Assembly (NCBI GenBank): GCA_022453515.1
Contig: JAJNNY010000021.1
Span: forward strand, 434,001 to 498,000
DNA length: 64,000 nt
Source: Astrocystis sublimbata
Lineage: Eukaryota > Ascomycota > Sordariomycetes > Xylariales > Xylariaceae
Direction of reading: 5' to 3'
Shown here: piece after piece, positions 1 through 11,040 of the stretch
Numbering within the stretch: position 1 is the first letter of the stretch
How the letters are laid out: every line of letters begins with the position of its first letter
Made by a program: the position numbers and the translations under genes
Notes under the pieces: generated by a model
What the model saw: the letters and a program-made list of their open reading frames with translations, nothing else
Told to the model about the DNA's origin: nothing
Databases searched by the model: none

Positions 1-990
1 GCCGAAGTATTTTAGTTGGAAGACATTGGCACCTCCCTCGGATGCTGCGCCGATCAGGCATGGGGGCTCGAACTCCTTGAACCGGCGTTCTTCGAGGTAT
101 GTGCGGAAGAGTCTCTTCACTTGCACACGGACGTCCTGCACCACGTAAGTAAGTCTATGTGTGGCCCACGGCCTGATCTAGGGAATAAGTAAGGCACGAC
201 ATACCGCAATGGCCTGCTGGACGGGGGCACGCTTGTGCATGGCGATGTTGTCGAGGTGGGTGAGCATGCTCGCGGACGGCATGGTGTTCCCCTTCTCGGC
301 GGCGGCGGCGGCGGCGGCGGCCTCCTCGGCCTTCTCGGCGTCGGCGGGGCTCGGGGTCTCGTCGCTGAAGTTGACGACGGGCTGGTTGGCGACGGACATG
401 GTCATACCGAGGACGGCGGGGGCGGGCGCAAGCACAAAGCACTTGGTGATGTGCAGCTCGAGGCCGGAGATCCTGCAGCTCTTGACGGGCTCGAGCGGGC
501 GCTTGACCTTGGCCTCGACGACGACGTAGCTCTCGGGGTTGACGGCGGTTATCCACTTGACCATGCGGCGGCTGATCAGGGGCGTGCCGTCGGCGGGCAG
601 CTGGGTGTCGGCGCCGGTGCCGGTGATGGAGGCCATGACGACGCCCTGTATGGTCCAGTTGGCGCCCTTGCGCAGCTCGACGAAGCCCATCTTGGCGCTC
701 TGGATGCGCGAGTTCTGCAGCCAGGCGCGGACGACGACATTCTTGCCCTCATGGGAGTCGTCGAGGTTGCGGAGCTCGATCTCCTCGGCGTCGGGGCTGA
801 AGTTCGGGATGGTGACCTTGCCATAGTTGTCGGCGGCTGGATCATCACCAAGGTCGATGTCGGCGACTTGGGCAGCGGCGCGCTCTGCGGCCTTGGCGGC
901 TTTGGCAGCCTCCTTTTTGGCCTTCGCCTCGGCCTTCTTGGCGCCTTTCTTGGACGGCTGTGCGCTCGCATCTGCGTTGGCTTCCGACAT
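1..990 (-). CDS. Aspartyl-tRNA synthetase, cytoplasmic (5' part, runs off window)
   Basis: Class IIb synthetase that charges tRNA-Asp with aspartate in the cytosol. Exons read complement(205..990) and complement(<1..135), with a 69-nt intron 136..204 (GTATGT donor, GTGCAG acceptor, phase 0). The start is the ATG at 988-990; upstream in-frame codons are not homologous. Residues about 10-45 form the Lys/Ala-rich basic tail typical of eukaryotic AspRS. Residues about 60-175 are the OB-fold anticodon-binding domain (VVVRAWLQNSRIQSAKMGFV and following). A low-complexity alanine run of eight (about residue 235, coded by GCC repeats near 300-320) lies in the linker before the catalytic domain. Exon 2 reads VKRLFRTYLEERRF and LIGAASEGGANVF, the start of the class II catalytic core. 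The rest lies outside the window. The family call is firm; the yeast orthologue is DPS1. Confidence 0.95.
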
Positions 991-1524
991 GTTGATGTTG
1001 ATGGTGTTCGCTGATAAGATGAGAAGTGACTTAGGTAGGTAACTTAACTTTTTGGAGGGGTAGCCACCTTGAGCTGACGCAGGTGGTCTGTTACCCCTCC
1101 AAAGCACATAGGTACAGGTCCATAGTGGGGGCACCCAAGTCAAAGCTCTAGTAGGTAGGTACCTAAGGTAGTACATTCACCCGCTTCCAACAACAAGTGG
1201 ATTCTCCAGTATGAGCTGGGTCATTTTGAAGCCACTCCACTCAAGTGGCTCGAGTAAAGCAACGATACGCCGCGAGCCCCATGGCTGAAATTCTGATCCG
1301 GTCTGTAATGTTCTTCTCCAACTAAATCATCCAAGATCTTTCTCATCATTTCCCCACTATTAATTAATCATTTCAATACCACTCGTTATAATAAATAGAA
1401 AACCAGCAATCAACCGCCGTGGTCACTGCAGTACTTTTTAACAGCTACGGCTGTAACCTGCCCCGGGGTGGAAGAGTTAGATGTCCGGGTCCAGTAGGTG
1501 TGACCGCATGCCCGTAGGTACGAG

Positions 1525-1546
1525 CCCCCCCCCCCCCCCCCCCCCC
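1525..1546. repeat. Poly-C homopolymer, 22 C
   Basis: Uninterrupted run of 22 cytosines in the spacer between the AspRS and 6PGDH genes. Its true length is uncertain because long homopolymers are prone to assembly error. Confidence 0.9.
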
Positions 1547-2294
1547 GGTGGAACCATGCCCTTCGTGAGTAGAGATACCTGGTTGATGCTTATGCTGTTT
1601 ACTAGGATTGCCACTAAGCCTCAACCATCTTCAATAAATTTTCGTCCTCGGCCGACTGGCCCTTCGATGCATCCTACATCCTCGCTGACCACAACCTCTC
1701 TCAATCTTTCAGAGAGCATGCATTCCTCGCCATCCTGCCTATGAAATAAATGGCTGAGGAATAAAGGTTTGTTTGTTCTACTTTCGCGCTGCGTCTCTTT
1801 TTTGGTCGCAATGCCTCCCTCCGCTTAGTCCTCGCCGACTGGCGCCAATTGCATCTTTTCTATTCATTCCCTTCGATTATCAACATAAAGTGACTGTACC
1901 TACCGCTTCTACATATGCTAGAGCTTGCCGTCCCGAATATTCAAACGGCGCGCAAGTGTGGACAATGAAGCAAGATTAAACAAACCCGTCGTTGAGAATA
2001 TTCTCAGCGGCGGCCGATGAGAATCTTGTGCCCGTCCGGGCGACGTCCTGCTCTGTCCTAGAGCGGAGGTTTGGTTCTTGCTGGAGACATTTCTATGTAT
2101 TATAGATTCGTGAAATCACCACTGGCCTTGCTTGTGAGGCTTCTATAGCTTACTTCGTCATTCGTACTCGCCTCGCCTCACAATGATGGTCATGGATTCA
2201 TCGCGCTGAGTTAAGATCACGGGAGAGGAGACAACCTGCAACTATCCTCTGTGTTCATTTGAATTAAGTGATCACGCTATGGTTTTTAATCGAG

Positions 2295-2318
2295 TACCTA
2301 CCTACCTACCTACCTACC
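2295..2318. repeat. (TACC)6 microsatellite
   Basis: Six perfect TACC units followed by AGGTACC, just downstream of the 6PGDH stop codon. The motif is the same as the AGGTAGGTA family seen in many spacers of this window. Confidence 0.85.
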
Positions 2319-2374
2319 AGGTACCGAAGGAAGAGTCTCTAGTGTCGGTGCTCACAACCACCGCCTTTTCGTTT

Positions 2375-4229
2375 TTACTCATCCAGCTTTCCCTTAGCTG
2401 GCTTCCACTCGTAGTGATGCTCTCCCTTTTCCACCCCCCTCATAGGATCGTCTTTCCTTTCGAACATGTGCATACCGAAGTAGTCAAGTTGGGCTTCCAT
2501 GAATTGGGTCGGCAGATGGGTCTTCCAAGAAAGGACTGTCAGTTACGCATGCACCTTGGGTATTTGGGGGCGCAAGGTGTCACATACCGAGGTCTCGTAT
2601 TTATAGTATTCGAGCGTTTGGCTGATCGACGGTACGAAGAGGTCGGCTTCGATGGCTTTCAGCACAACCTTTTTCGTCGCTTGGAAGCTGCCCGACAGCT
2701 CCGTCTCGATTTCCTCGTTTCCGAGGAGGTCATCCGGGTCGTGGTCTGCGCGCGCGTACATCTTATCGAGCAGATCAGTGATGTGGTCAGCTCGGATGAT
2801 GCATCCGCCACGCCAAAGCTGCATGATCTTGCGATAGTCTAGCTTCCAGTCCTTGTCCTTGTCCCTTTGCCGGATGAGATCCAATCCTTGTGCGAAGCAG
2901 GCCAGGAAGCAGAAATAAGTGGCCGAGTGGAGAGCCTCGACGAACTCTTCTTGCGACGAAGCATTTAGTTTCTGTGGCGTGATTTTACTGCTGCCTGCCG
3001 ACTTTCTGTTCTTCGTCCGCCGGGCGAGGTCCGCAGAGGCGCAGCGGAAGAGATGGGCACTTAGTATCGAGGCAGCAGGAACATGTCTAGCGACGGCCTC
3101 TTCACAGGTCCAGATGCCGGTGCCCTCCTCTTCGTCGACGTCCTGCACAACCTTGTCCCTGATTTGGGACACGACGCGTTCACCATCTTCATACTTTGCA
3201 CGTTCGATACCCACACCTATAGCGACGAGGAAAGTGTCGCGTAGGGGACCATTGTCATTCCAGGATTTGAAGATGTTGCTCACCTCGTCGTCGCCGACGC
3301 CCAAGCCCTGGGTGAGTAAAAGCCACACCTCGGCAATCACAGACATCACTGCAACCGCTGGAGTCAGTAATTGCCTTTTATAGTAAATGAATTGCTCATG
3401 AAACAGTGCTTTGCAGGTGTCTCGGGAGCATAGATACCTATTAGGGCAATTTATGCTCCCGAGACATGCCAGAAGGGGGAATAAATGACTCCAGGAGTTG
3501 CATACTACCCTGTTCAATGCCGTTATGGACCATCTTGACATAGTGCCCGCTGCCACCAGGACCAACTGGATTTGTGCAAGGACGGCCCTGGGCATCTTTG
3601 GCCGCGACAGATCTGAGGAAGGGCATCACATTTTCAAGGGCCTCAGCAGTGCCACCGGGTGACATGGAAGGGCCAGCCCGGGCGCTCTGGTATCCACCGG
3701 ACACACCGCAGCCGACATAATGGATGCCTTTCGGATCGAGATCGCGCTGCCGGCGTTCCGTGTTCTGCCAGTGCTCGTTGCCACAGTCGATGATGATATC
3801 ACCCTTGTTCAGGTGCGGTTCCAGTGACTCCACGCACTTGTCCGCTGGCCCGCCGTGTGGCGTGCTGAAGACGAATACTTTTGTGTCGTCAAGTTTGGAG
3901 CATAGCTCGTCGTAGCTGCCTGTGCGATAGACCTTGGTATCAAGGAGGTTGATGTCGCGACACGCCTTCTCCAACTGATCCATATTCGCCGGGCCTGATG
4001 TCACAGGTTACTTCTTATACATCAAAATCGTGTAGGAACATTGGGTTGGGAGAACGTACTTGGATCGAAAAAGTAAACATCGTACCCTGCCTCCGCGAAC
4101 AGCATGGTCATGGCACCTCCCATGCTCCCTATGCCGAGCATGCCAATCTTTTAATGTGCATTAGAACCTGCATGGCAAGGCGTGGGCAGACATGAGATAT
4201 CTCACCTTTTTGATTTCCAAGCCTCCCAT
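2375..4229 (-). CDS. 6-phosphogluconate dehydrogenase-like protein (divergent paralogue)
   Basis: NADP-type 6-phosphogluconate dehydrogenase family (pentose phosphate pathway, oxidative decarboxylation to ribulose 5-phosphate). Exons: complement(4206..4229), (4060..4147), (3506..3994), (3588 is not a border) (2588..3348), (2375..2521). Introns are 58, 65, 157 and 66 nt and all phases close, giving 502 residues. The Rossmann motif GIGSMG is at residues 13-18, GCGVSGG follows in the N-domain, and the catalytic Lys is K191 in HYVKMVHNGIEQGMM. LMWRGGCIIR of the canonical enzyme appears as LWRGGCIIR. The family C-terminal tail ends in HHYEWKP. The sequence is clearly less conserved than the housekeeping enzyme: the usual GLAVMG is GIGSMG, and an extra basic stretch RRTKNRKSAGSSK lies in the helical domain. 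It is therefore probably a second, accessory 6PGDH. Intron 3 carries a 15-bp perfect hairpin. Confidence 0.88.
3418..3466 (-). repeat. 15-bp perfect inverted repeat inside intron 3 of the 6PGDH-like gene
   Basis: TGTCTCGGGAGCATA at 3418-3432 is perfectly complementary to 3452-3466, with a 19-nt loop. It lies within the longest intron (3349..3505) of the gene and would form a hairpin in the pre-mRNA. Confidence 0.85.
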
Positions 4230-6025
4230 TTTGTTGTTACAAGTAGTCACGCACTTGATGTTTATCAAATATTAATCACCAGCCTGGTTCTCAACTGTGT
4301 AAAGTCTTGGCTGCCCGTTCTTGTTGGAATCATCGGGTTTCAATCTAGAAATACATTCTGAGAATCGGTCCATTTAATTGTCTTTACGTACGTGGAGTTG
4401 ACAGGTGAATTGTTGTAATGGGTCGGGACCCTCGGTGTAGATTACTGACGTCAACGATCGCCTCTGAGCGAATAATAGACTCTCCGGACACAACTCTAGC
4501 AGTGGTCGCTCAGGAAGGCAGCTTTGCGACATGGTGGACACGGCTTTTGTTATCTAAATACCTATGTAAAGCTCAAGATTGCCGTGTCTGACAAGTTACC
4601 TTAGGTAGGTAGGAACTGTGAAGGTTGTGCCGCGCAAGCTGCCTTTTCAAAGAAACCCCAGGACTTCCTCCAACTGCTTTGCAGGCATCAAGTATGGACT
4701 TAAAATTAAAAGTATTGATTCAAACTGCAGACAAGCCCATCTCAATGTTCTTGCATAGATACCTTTCCTTATTGTAAGAACATGAAGTTACTAGAATTGG
4801 GCATGCGCATTTGGAGATGGCCATAACATAAGCATCACACCCTGCACACCTTGCGAGACACAACAATAATCCAAAATCGATAAGAAACGCCAAAGAGCAA
4901 GACACTGTCGGGGCCATCCTACGATGTAGCTCATTAGACACGTACGGATTTACTATGAGTCGAATACGATGTCCAAAATACGCGCTGCCTTTGAAGTTCA
5001 GAAGTTCAGAACCTAGTAATCCATCTTGATGTTGGTCATTGACCAGGGCCACGGTAGATTTGGCCTGGCCTAGGCCGGTCTGAATCGCCACGGCGAGCAC
5101 CGCCAAGAGATCGGAGCTTTTTCTCCACTTTGCATCCTGCCATACCCATGAAGAACAACTCAATATTGCCACTTGATCGTCGAAAATGCACCAGAGGAAC
5201 CATGCAATACATACGAGCAAGGTGTCATCGTTTCACCGATACTACGCTGTCCTCAAGGGAGGAGTCTGCCGAAACAACATGAACAAGCTCTTCTCATGAG
5301 CGAGTCGACAAGGCCAACGCCAATAGAGAAGGTTGGCTTATTGACATCTGATACGGAATGTTGATGTTACAAAGCTAACAAAGTTCTAGGCCTGGACTCT
5401 AGAGGGGATGCAGCAAGCCCGGCACTGACTGCCCAGCACCACCTTGCAGCCTGTCCAGGTAGATCCGGGTCTATAATACCTCTCTCACCGCGGCTCCGAA
5501 TCCCGACACGTTGGGAAACTTGAACCGTTCCAACCCTAGCCACATACCAGTAGTAGACTCTGGTGATTCCCGAGTCGTATTGCGAGTGGTGGCGCTCCCG
5601 ATAGACAATCTTGAGCCTCCATCAGACAGACTATCCGCTCCGCCCGGACGGAGACGGTACTAACACTTATCATCTCAGTCATGCTACGCGCCGGGCGAGT
5701 CATAGTATGTATAAAGGACGGACTCGGACTCCCACGTGAGTTGACTGACTGACCCTCGCTAAACGTTGTCGATCGCCACTTTCGTGTCATCTGCCTTGTA
5801 GGTGAGTTGTTAGCTCCAGGCACTGCCAGGCATCCAGGATGCCGGGCTCCCTCCCGCCTAGGCACAAAGATCAGTCGCAAAAGCCTAGCGAGCCTAGTAA
5901 GTAAGTAAATCCCACTTGCGCCCTGATCTACTGTATATTAGTTTGCACTAAGCCAGAATCCTCAAGTGACGCGTTGGATCTCCCGTGGTCTACATCGCTG
6001 GCTGATCAATGATCACATTGCTCTC

Positions 6026-6056
<31 letters not shown>

Positions 6057-6519
6057 CTCTCTCTTGGTGACTGTCGAGAATGTTGCTCTCTACTTCATGA
6101 CTAACCACCCATTCACTCATTTCGTGGCGTATCGTATCACTCCTTCATCCCTCTATATATCCACGTGTTTCCCAATTGACTTGATAGATGTGCTTCGGCT
6201 CAAATGATCGAATACTCGTTCTACAGCCCCTCATTTGTCTTCGTGGTTTCTGCGTGAAGCGAAAGCTACGGAAACTGCCCCGTGCCTGAGTGACGTAACA
6301 CCAGTTCCGCCTCCTTCACGCTGTTCGCGTCGAGTCGTGACTTCGCAATCTCGTGGCGTTATCGCTTCCCGTGTTAGGGGCCAGTGCTATAGCTCCGGGT
6401 AACCTTTGGCGATTCCAAATTCGCTTGCTGGCTTTGTCATTCTGCATGCCGGTTTCTGATGAACCGCCCATATTGGCAACCTCATCTCCCCTCATGACCT
6501 ATCCCTCTCACCTACGAAC
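4230..6519. promoter_or_regulatory. Divergent promoter region, 6PGDH-like / heme-oxygenase-like
   Basis: A 2.3-kb spacer between two divergent starts (4229 minus, 6520 plus), so it should hold both promoters and leaders. The only clear element is a CT-rich microsatellite at 6021-6064. A 166-codon open frame on the minus strand (4720-5220) begins with TTG, resembles no known protein and was not accepted. No gene is seen. Confidence 0.5.
6021..6064. repeat. CTTT/CT pyrimidine microsatellite
   Basis: A CTCTCT stretch, about seven CTTT units and a closing CT stretch, all pyrimidine on the + strand, about 460 bp upstream of the heme-oxygenase-like start. Pyrimidine tracts are common in fungal promoters, so a promoter role is possible but not shown. 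Confidence 0.85.
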
Positions 6520-7557
6520 ATGCCTTCAAAGTCCAGTGACACTTCTCGGTCGCTCTCGAACTCTATCAATGCCGCCACCCGCTCTGCTCACACTCAACTC
6601 AATAAGCTTGTGATATCCCGATTGCGGTTGGCCTTGCCCCCGCATGCAGAAGATGCTTCGCAATATGTGTCTGGTCTCCTGTATATCACCCCCATATACA
6701 CGGGATTCGAATCGCTATGGAAGACGATTCTAGATTCGCCAGGCGCACGCGATGACGATGAAGTAGACCCCGCCGATATCGCAGTCGATGCAGCAAGACC
6801 ACAGCCCGTCGTCAGCCCCCGAATACATTCACTGCTCGAGAATCTACACTTCGAGGGGTTACTACGTTCCGAGACACTGCGACGCGACCTGGTTTCCCTC
6901 ACCGGTTGGTCCAGCCGCACACTCACAGAACACCTCGACCACGCATCCGAATCACCCGTTCTCGGCGACTTCCTCGAGCACACGCGGAACTCCGTGGGGG
7001 AGGCACCCCACGTCTTGCTCGCCTATGCCTGGGTCTTGTATATGGCGCTGTTCTCAGGCGGGCGCTTCATCCGAGCCTCGCTGGAGGGCATCTACCCCGA
7101 GTTCTGGGTCCCAGCCTCAGCCTCGGCCTCGGTCCAGAAAACCACGCCGGGCGCTTTCCCAAGCGACGACGCAAGCACAGCCGGCCCCCAGCCGCTGAAC
7201 TTCTTCCGCTTCGACACGCCCGTGGACGGCGAGGACCTGAAGCTCGAGCTTAAGCAGCGACTCCTCGACTCCGAGGGCCGACTCACGGAATCCGAGCGTG
7301 GCGAGATCGTTCAGGAGGCGTGCCGCATCTTCGACTACATGATCCGGCTCGTCGGCGAGCTGGACGACGTCTGTAGGACGGACAAGGAGGTTGACGAGGC
7401 CAGATTGCTCAGCCTGCGCAGCCGGGACAGTGTTGTGGTGGAGAACGAGCGGCGGCAGCACTCGGCGGAGATGTTGCACCTGCACCGGAAAGACCCGTCC
7501 GAGATCGAGATAACGTCTCTACCGGAGAGCAGAGAGGGCCACGTGAAGTTTGGTTGA
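6520..7557 (+). CDS. Heme oxygenase-like protein
   Basis: Single-exon gene of 345 residues. Heme oxygenases open the heme ring to give biliverdin, iron and CO. Two family marks are visible. The N-terminal helix INAATRSAHTQLN places His24 where the heme-ligand histidine lies. The distal-helix motif LAYAWVLYMALFSGGRFI (about residues 167-184) carries the paired glycines Gly180-Gly181 that bend over the heme. The helical fold is followed by a charged C-terminal tail (residues about 285-345) with no clear membrane anchor. A disordered stretch, ASASASVQ to TAGPQ, interrupts the core near 198-225. The start is the first ATG in frame. A possible AATAAA polyadenylation signal lies at 7580-7585. The protein is longer than bacterial enzymes (about 200-240), as in other fungal members. 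The family is fairly sure; catalytic activity is inferred. Confidence 0.8.
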   Translation: MPSKSSDTSRSLSNSINAATRSAHTQLNKLVISRLRLALPPHAEDASQYVSGLLYITPIYTGFESLWKTILDSPGARDDDEVDPADIAVDAARPQPVVSPRIHSLLENLHFEGLLRSETLRRDLVSLTGWSSRTLTEHLDHASESPVLGDFLEHTRNSVGEAPHVLLAYAWVLYMALFSGGRFIRASLEGIYPEFWVPASASASVQKTTPGAFPSDDASTAGPQPLNFFRFDTPVDGEDLKLELKQRLLDSEGRLTESERGEIVQEACRIFDYMIRLVGELDDVCRTDKEVDEARLLSLRSRDSVVVENERRQHSAEMLHLHRKDPSEIEITSLPESREGHVKFG

Positions 7558-10500
7558 AATCAATCCATCCCCTTGGGCGAATAAATGTTTCCGCGATGCG
7601 GCTCGATCGATTTCCATGGTTTAAGAGAAATAAAGGAAGACATCATTTGTACTACTTGCATAGCATAGCGCATAGATAGAGTGTATTACTAAGAATGAGA
7701 TACCCCTCAACCTTGATTTGCTCCCCCATATCACTCGAGTCTGAATAGTGTATGCTGCGGTGATGAGAATATATCCTCGATTTACCACAAAGGTACCTAC
7801 TTAATCCCAGATCTGACAACCTGAGAGCAGCACAGATCAACGAGGGTAAGTTCCCACAGGCTCCTTCTTGATGATCATTGCCCCCTCAGGGTGGGATTTC
7901 ATCATGCTTTTGATGTCCGGTTGCGCACGAGTCGGTCCTTCAATTCTATTGATTATGATATCCCTGAGCTTGTACGCAAGAGCGTGACACTCTAGTCTCG
8001 GCCTCGATGGTGCGATTCCTTTCCTTAAATTAGCACTCCCACCCTGGACCAGATTTCATGTGATACAACACAAGTCAGCATGTATGGGATGGTGAGACTT
8101 TGTGCGCAACATCAATAGTCTATGGGTACCCTCGTACGGGATATTGTCAAATATCAACCCGGTCACCACAGTGCTTGTGTATCAATCGTGCGCCACATAT
8201 GATTGCTCGCCACTTGTGATACCAGCTTCAATATCAACTAGGCGGAAGGATGCCATATGCCGTTGTCATGAGTCTAGCTAGTACTGGTGCACATATTGGG
8301 TAAGATGCTTTTTCTGTCTTCCAATTATATTGTCCTGTTCCTCACGCAATCGTCAAGGCAATGAAAAATTAGATACAAGTCAATGACTTATATCTTCTCA
8401 TCACTTCCGAGACTGCTCTTCCAGTGACGGACACCTCACTGGCTTTGTGTCGGCGAGCATCGTGGTGAGCCACTTGCCTGGCATGACAGTCAAATAATAG
8501 TCCGAATAAAACCAGCTGGTTCAAAATGGGCAAGTGTTGAATGCATAGTTCGCCTGGACGGTCTCTCCGAGATCTATTTCGGGTAAATGTCTATATATCG
8601 TAATTGTGTTTGATTCAACTTTGCCTTCGAGCATTGGGTTGGTTTCCGCCGCAGAGATGATCACGGCAAAGTGGCACCTGCAACTTTCAGCATAGAAGCC
8701 ACCGCTTCGACATAGTTCTGGGGGATACTATGGCATAGGTACATGGCTACGAATAGTGTAAATGAGCAATGAATGTGAGATTAACATCTACCTGACAGAG
8801 CCGCGCGAAGGGGCACATATGCAAATAACATGGGGTCAATAAGGCTGATTTTGTACTCGAGTTGCAAGGAAATGTCATGATTGGCGGGCTATCGGCACTC
8901 ACCTACAGAGACAGTGAATCGTTACGAAATGAGTCTCACATACTTTCCCTGTGGACCTGATGCTTCTCGGTATATGCTGAGTTCAAGGAACACAAGACAA
9001 CGATGTACTTTGGACATCATTTGCTACGAGCTTGACAATGAATCGACTCAATTTGTGAGTGAACGCGTAAAAAGAGAAACCATGGCTGCCTGGTTGGAGT
9101 TCCTTGTCTTCACATACATTCTGAAACTCAGCGGCACAAGGTGACCGATCGCGTATCACTTGGTAAAGCAAAAAGTGCCATTTTGAGCTGGTCGCCGTGG
9201 CCAGCATCATGAAGCCTTACTTGGAAACATTGAACGGTCAGTCAGTCGTGTCCCACTATGTACCGCCAGTGTAGAGTGTGGACGACACGTCGCTTATTAG
9301 GTCTCGTGATACCATGGCTAGATCGAAAAGACTCCGATAGTATCGGGTGTTTAGAGTGCCGGTGTTGATATTGCTCTTCTTGACTGATGGCGCGCGCTAC
9401 GTGACAACGCACGACGGCTCGACATATTCCGCATGTCATTTGCAGGTACGCCCATGCCCATTGATCGTATGTGAATATTGCAGCAACGCAAGGGTCCTCG
9501 TGCGTGGCTTTTTGCATGGTTACTAGCTACCTAAGCCGCTTGGCTTCACATGCTAGAGCATGGTGGGAACAACAAAATCATTTCGAGTAGAAATTATAGG
9601 TCCCCTCCATCTGGACATCGGACCAAAGGGCTTTTGCTTAGGTAGCTAGCTATCTCGGTAGGTGTTGCACCTAGCATGATGCCGCGCCGTCGATTGATAT
9701 GTTGCTGTGATGCAGGGTTAGGTGGCAATGTGCGCATGTGACGAGGAATTGCAGCTGATTGCATGACTGCACCAACCCCACATCCTACTTCGTCTCTTTT
9801 ATTTTCTTTTTTCTCCATTCCCAAGACGAGCCGAGAAAGCCCATACATAGATATGTATGTAGGAAGTCATGCAAGACTACCACCTACCTACTGGACGTGC
9901 ATCCCGTGTACAGGAGGGAGTACTACCTGCGTCTTTTCCCGGCCTAAGGGCGACTTCTCGCTTACCGACCAAGGAGGACTGTCACAGTGACGGGGTAGTA
10001 TTGAAAATTGCTGATCAGACTTCTTGTATGAGGGTATGATATCCCCAGTGGCATGGCGGTAGCACGAAGTGCTCGATGCAGAGTAAGCGACGTGCGTGAT
10101 ATGCTGAATGAAGTATGCCCGGCCATCCAGTCTCCGCGTTGGGGTACGCATATGTGTACGATACCTCGACAGCTGAATCTGCATCGCAATGTATCACAGA
10201 TTTGGCATTCCTTCAAATTCCAGATCACATCCATCTGTACAACATTAGGGTAGCAGCAGAAGAATAAGTGGCCCGGGCGGTCCCGAGCTCCCGCAGCCTG
10301 CCTATCCACCTCCTATCCACCTCCTATCTGCTAGTTGGTAACGCATACTATATGGAGGTTTAACGCTTATACATCAAGCCTGTCAGCCTGTCAGCCTATC
10401 AGGTACTGGAATCAATATAAGACTCTCATTGATCGTTCGGTCGGGAAGCACAGGTACCGTAGACCCCGAGAATGCGTCTGCCTGCGACATCGCGGCGTCT

Positions 10501-11040
10501 GTGGACTTATAAGATGCGTGATAATCGAGCCAGGCACCCGGGGTGGAGGAACTCACCTCCGACTGGTGTACGCATTACACCCCCTCGACCCAGAGCATTC
10601 ACTAGGGGCACTGACTGACTCCTGCCACAAATATCATGATTGAAGGATGTGGAGTTGGTTACATCATCGGTCAAACCTCGTTATGTGACCAGTTTTAGGT
10701 GCTGTCGACTCTGCAACACAACGGCACTTTGACCGTGGCCCAGTCCTACTACAGCGGCGATGTCCGTTTGATTCGTTTGATTCACTACTACCTAGGTCGT
10801 CGGTACTTATTATCTTGGTCATTTATTACGGAGCCACAAAGCGTTGTGCCACCGAAAAGTTCTAGGCCCCTCCGCGTCTCAAAGTACCGAAGAAATTGTA
10901 TGTTTTGCAGGAGAGGGGCAACTTTGCCGAGCAATCATCCCATCGTGTTTACCTCTAGAAACCTGTTCCGTGCACGGGTCCGACAGCGTGGGACTGAGAT
11001 CGTGTGACCGCAGTAACTTCCCTTTCCTGGCTGTCACGAT
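7558..11040. other. 3.5-kb spacer without recognised gene
   Basis: Only short open frames with no homology, no coherent splice chains and no RNA gene that I can see. It should include the heme-oxygenase 3' UTR and the PfkB kinase promoter (near 10.5-11.0 kb). Confidence 0.5.

Larger units (their letters stand above)
991..2374. other. Intergenic spacer: AspRS promoter side and 6PGDH 3' side
   Basis: No gene recognised. It should contain the promoter and 5' leader of the AspRS gene, which reads away to the left, and the 3' UTR of the 6PGDH paralogue. It holds a pure run of 22 C (1525-1546) and six TACC units (2295-2318). Short open frames here lack homology and splice logic. Confidence 0.6.

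Noticed and set aside
235..1014. Long open frame antisense to the AspRS gene (259 codons, Gly/Asp-rich)
   Set aside because: It is the mirror of a GC-rich coding sequence; the composition is a by-product of Ala/Lys codons and the opposite strand is clearly the gene.
1..1176. Upstream extension of AspRS beyond the ATG at 990
   Set aside because: Added residues are not homologous to the family and would include untranslated leader; the ATG at 988-990 gives the known MSE-type start.
3501..3512. Alternative donor GTAGTA for 6PGDH intron 3
   Set aside because: It yields GIEQVMSV; the donor GTATGC four bases further restores the invariant GIEQGMM.
4720..5220. 166-codon open frame on the minus strand in the divergent spacer
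   Set aside because: Starts at TTG, contains no recognisable domain and has no splice partners or supporting neighbours.
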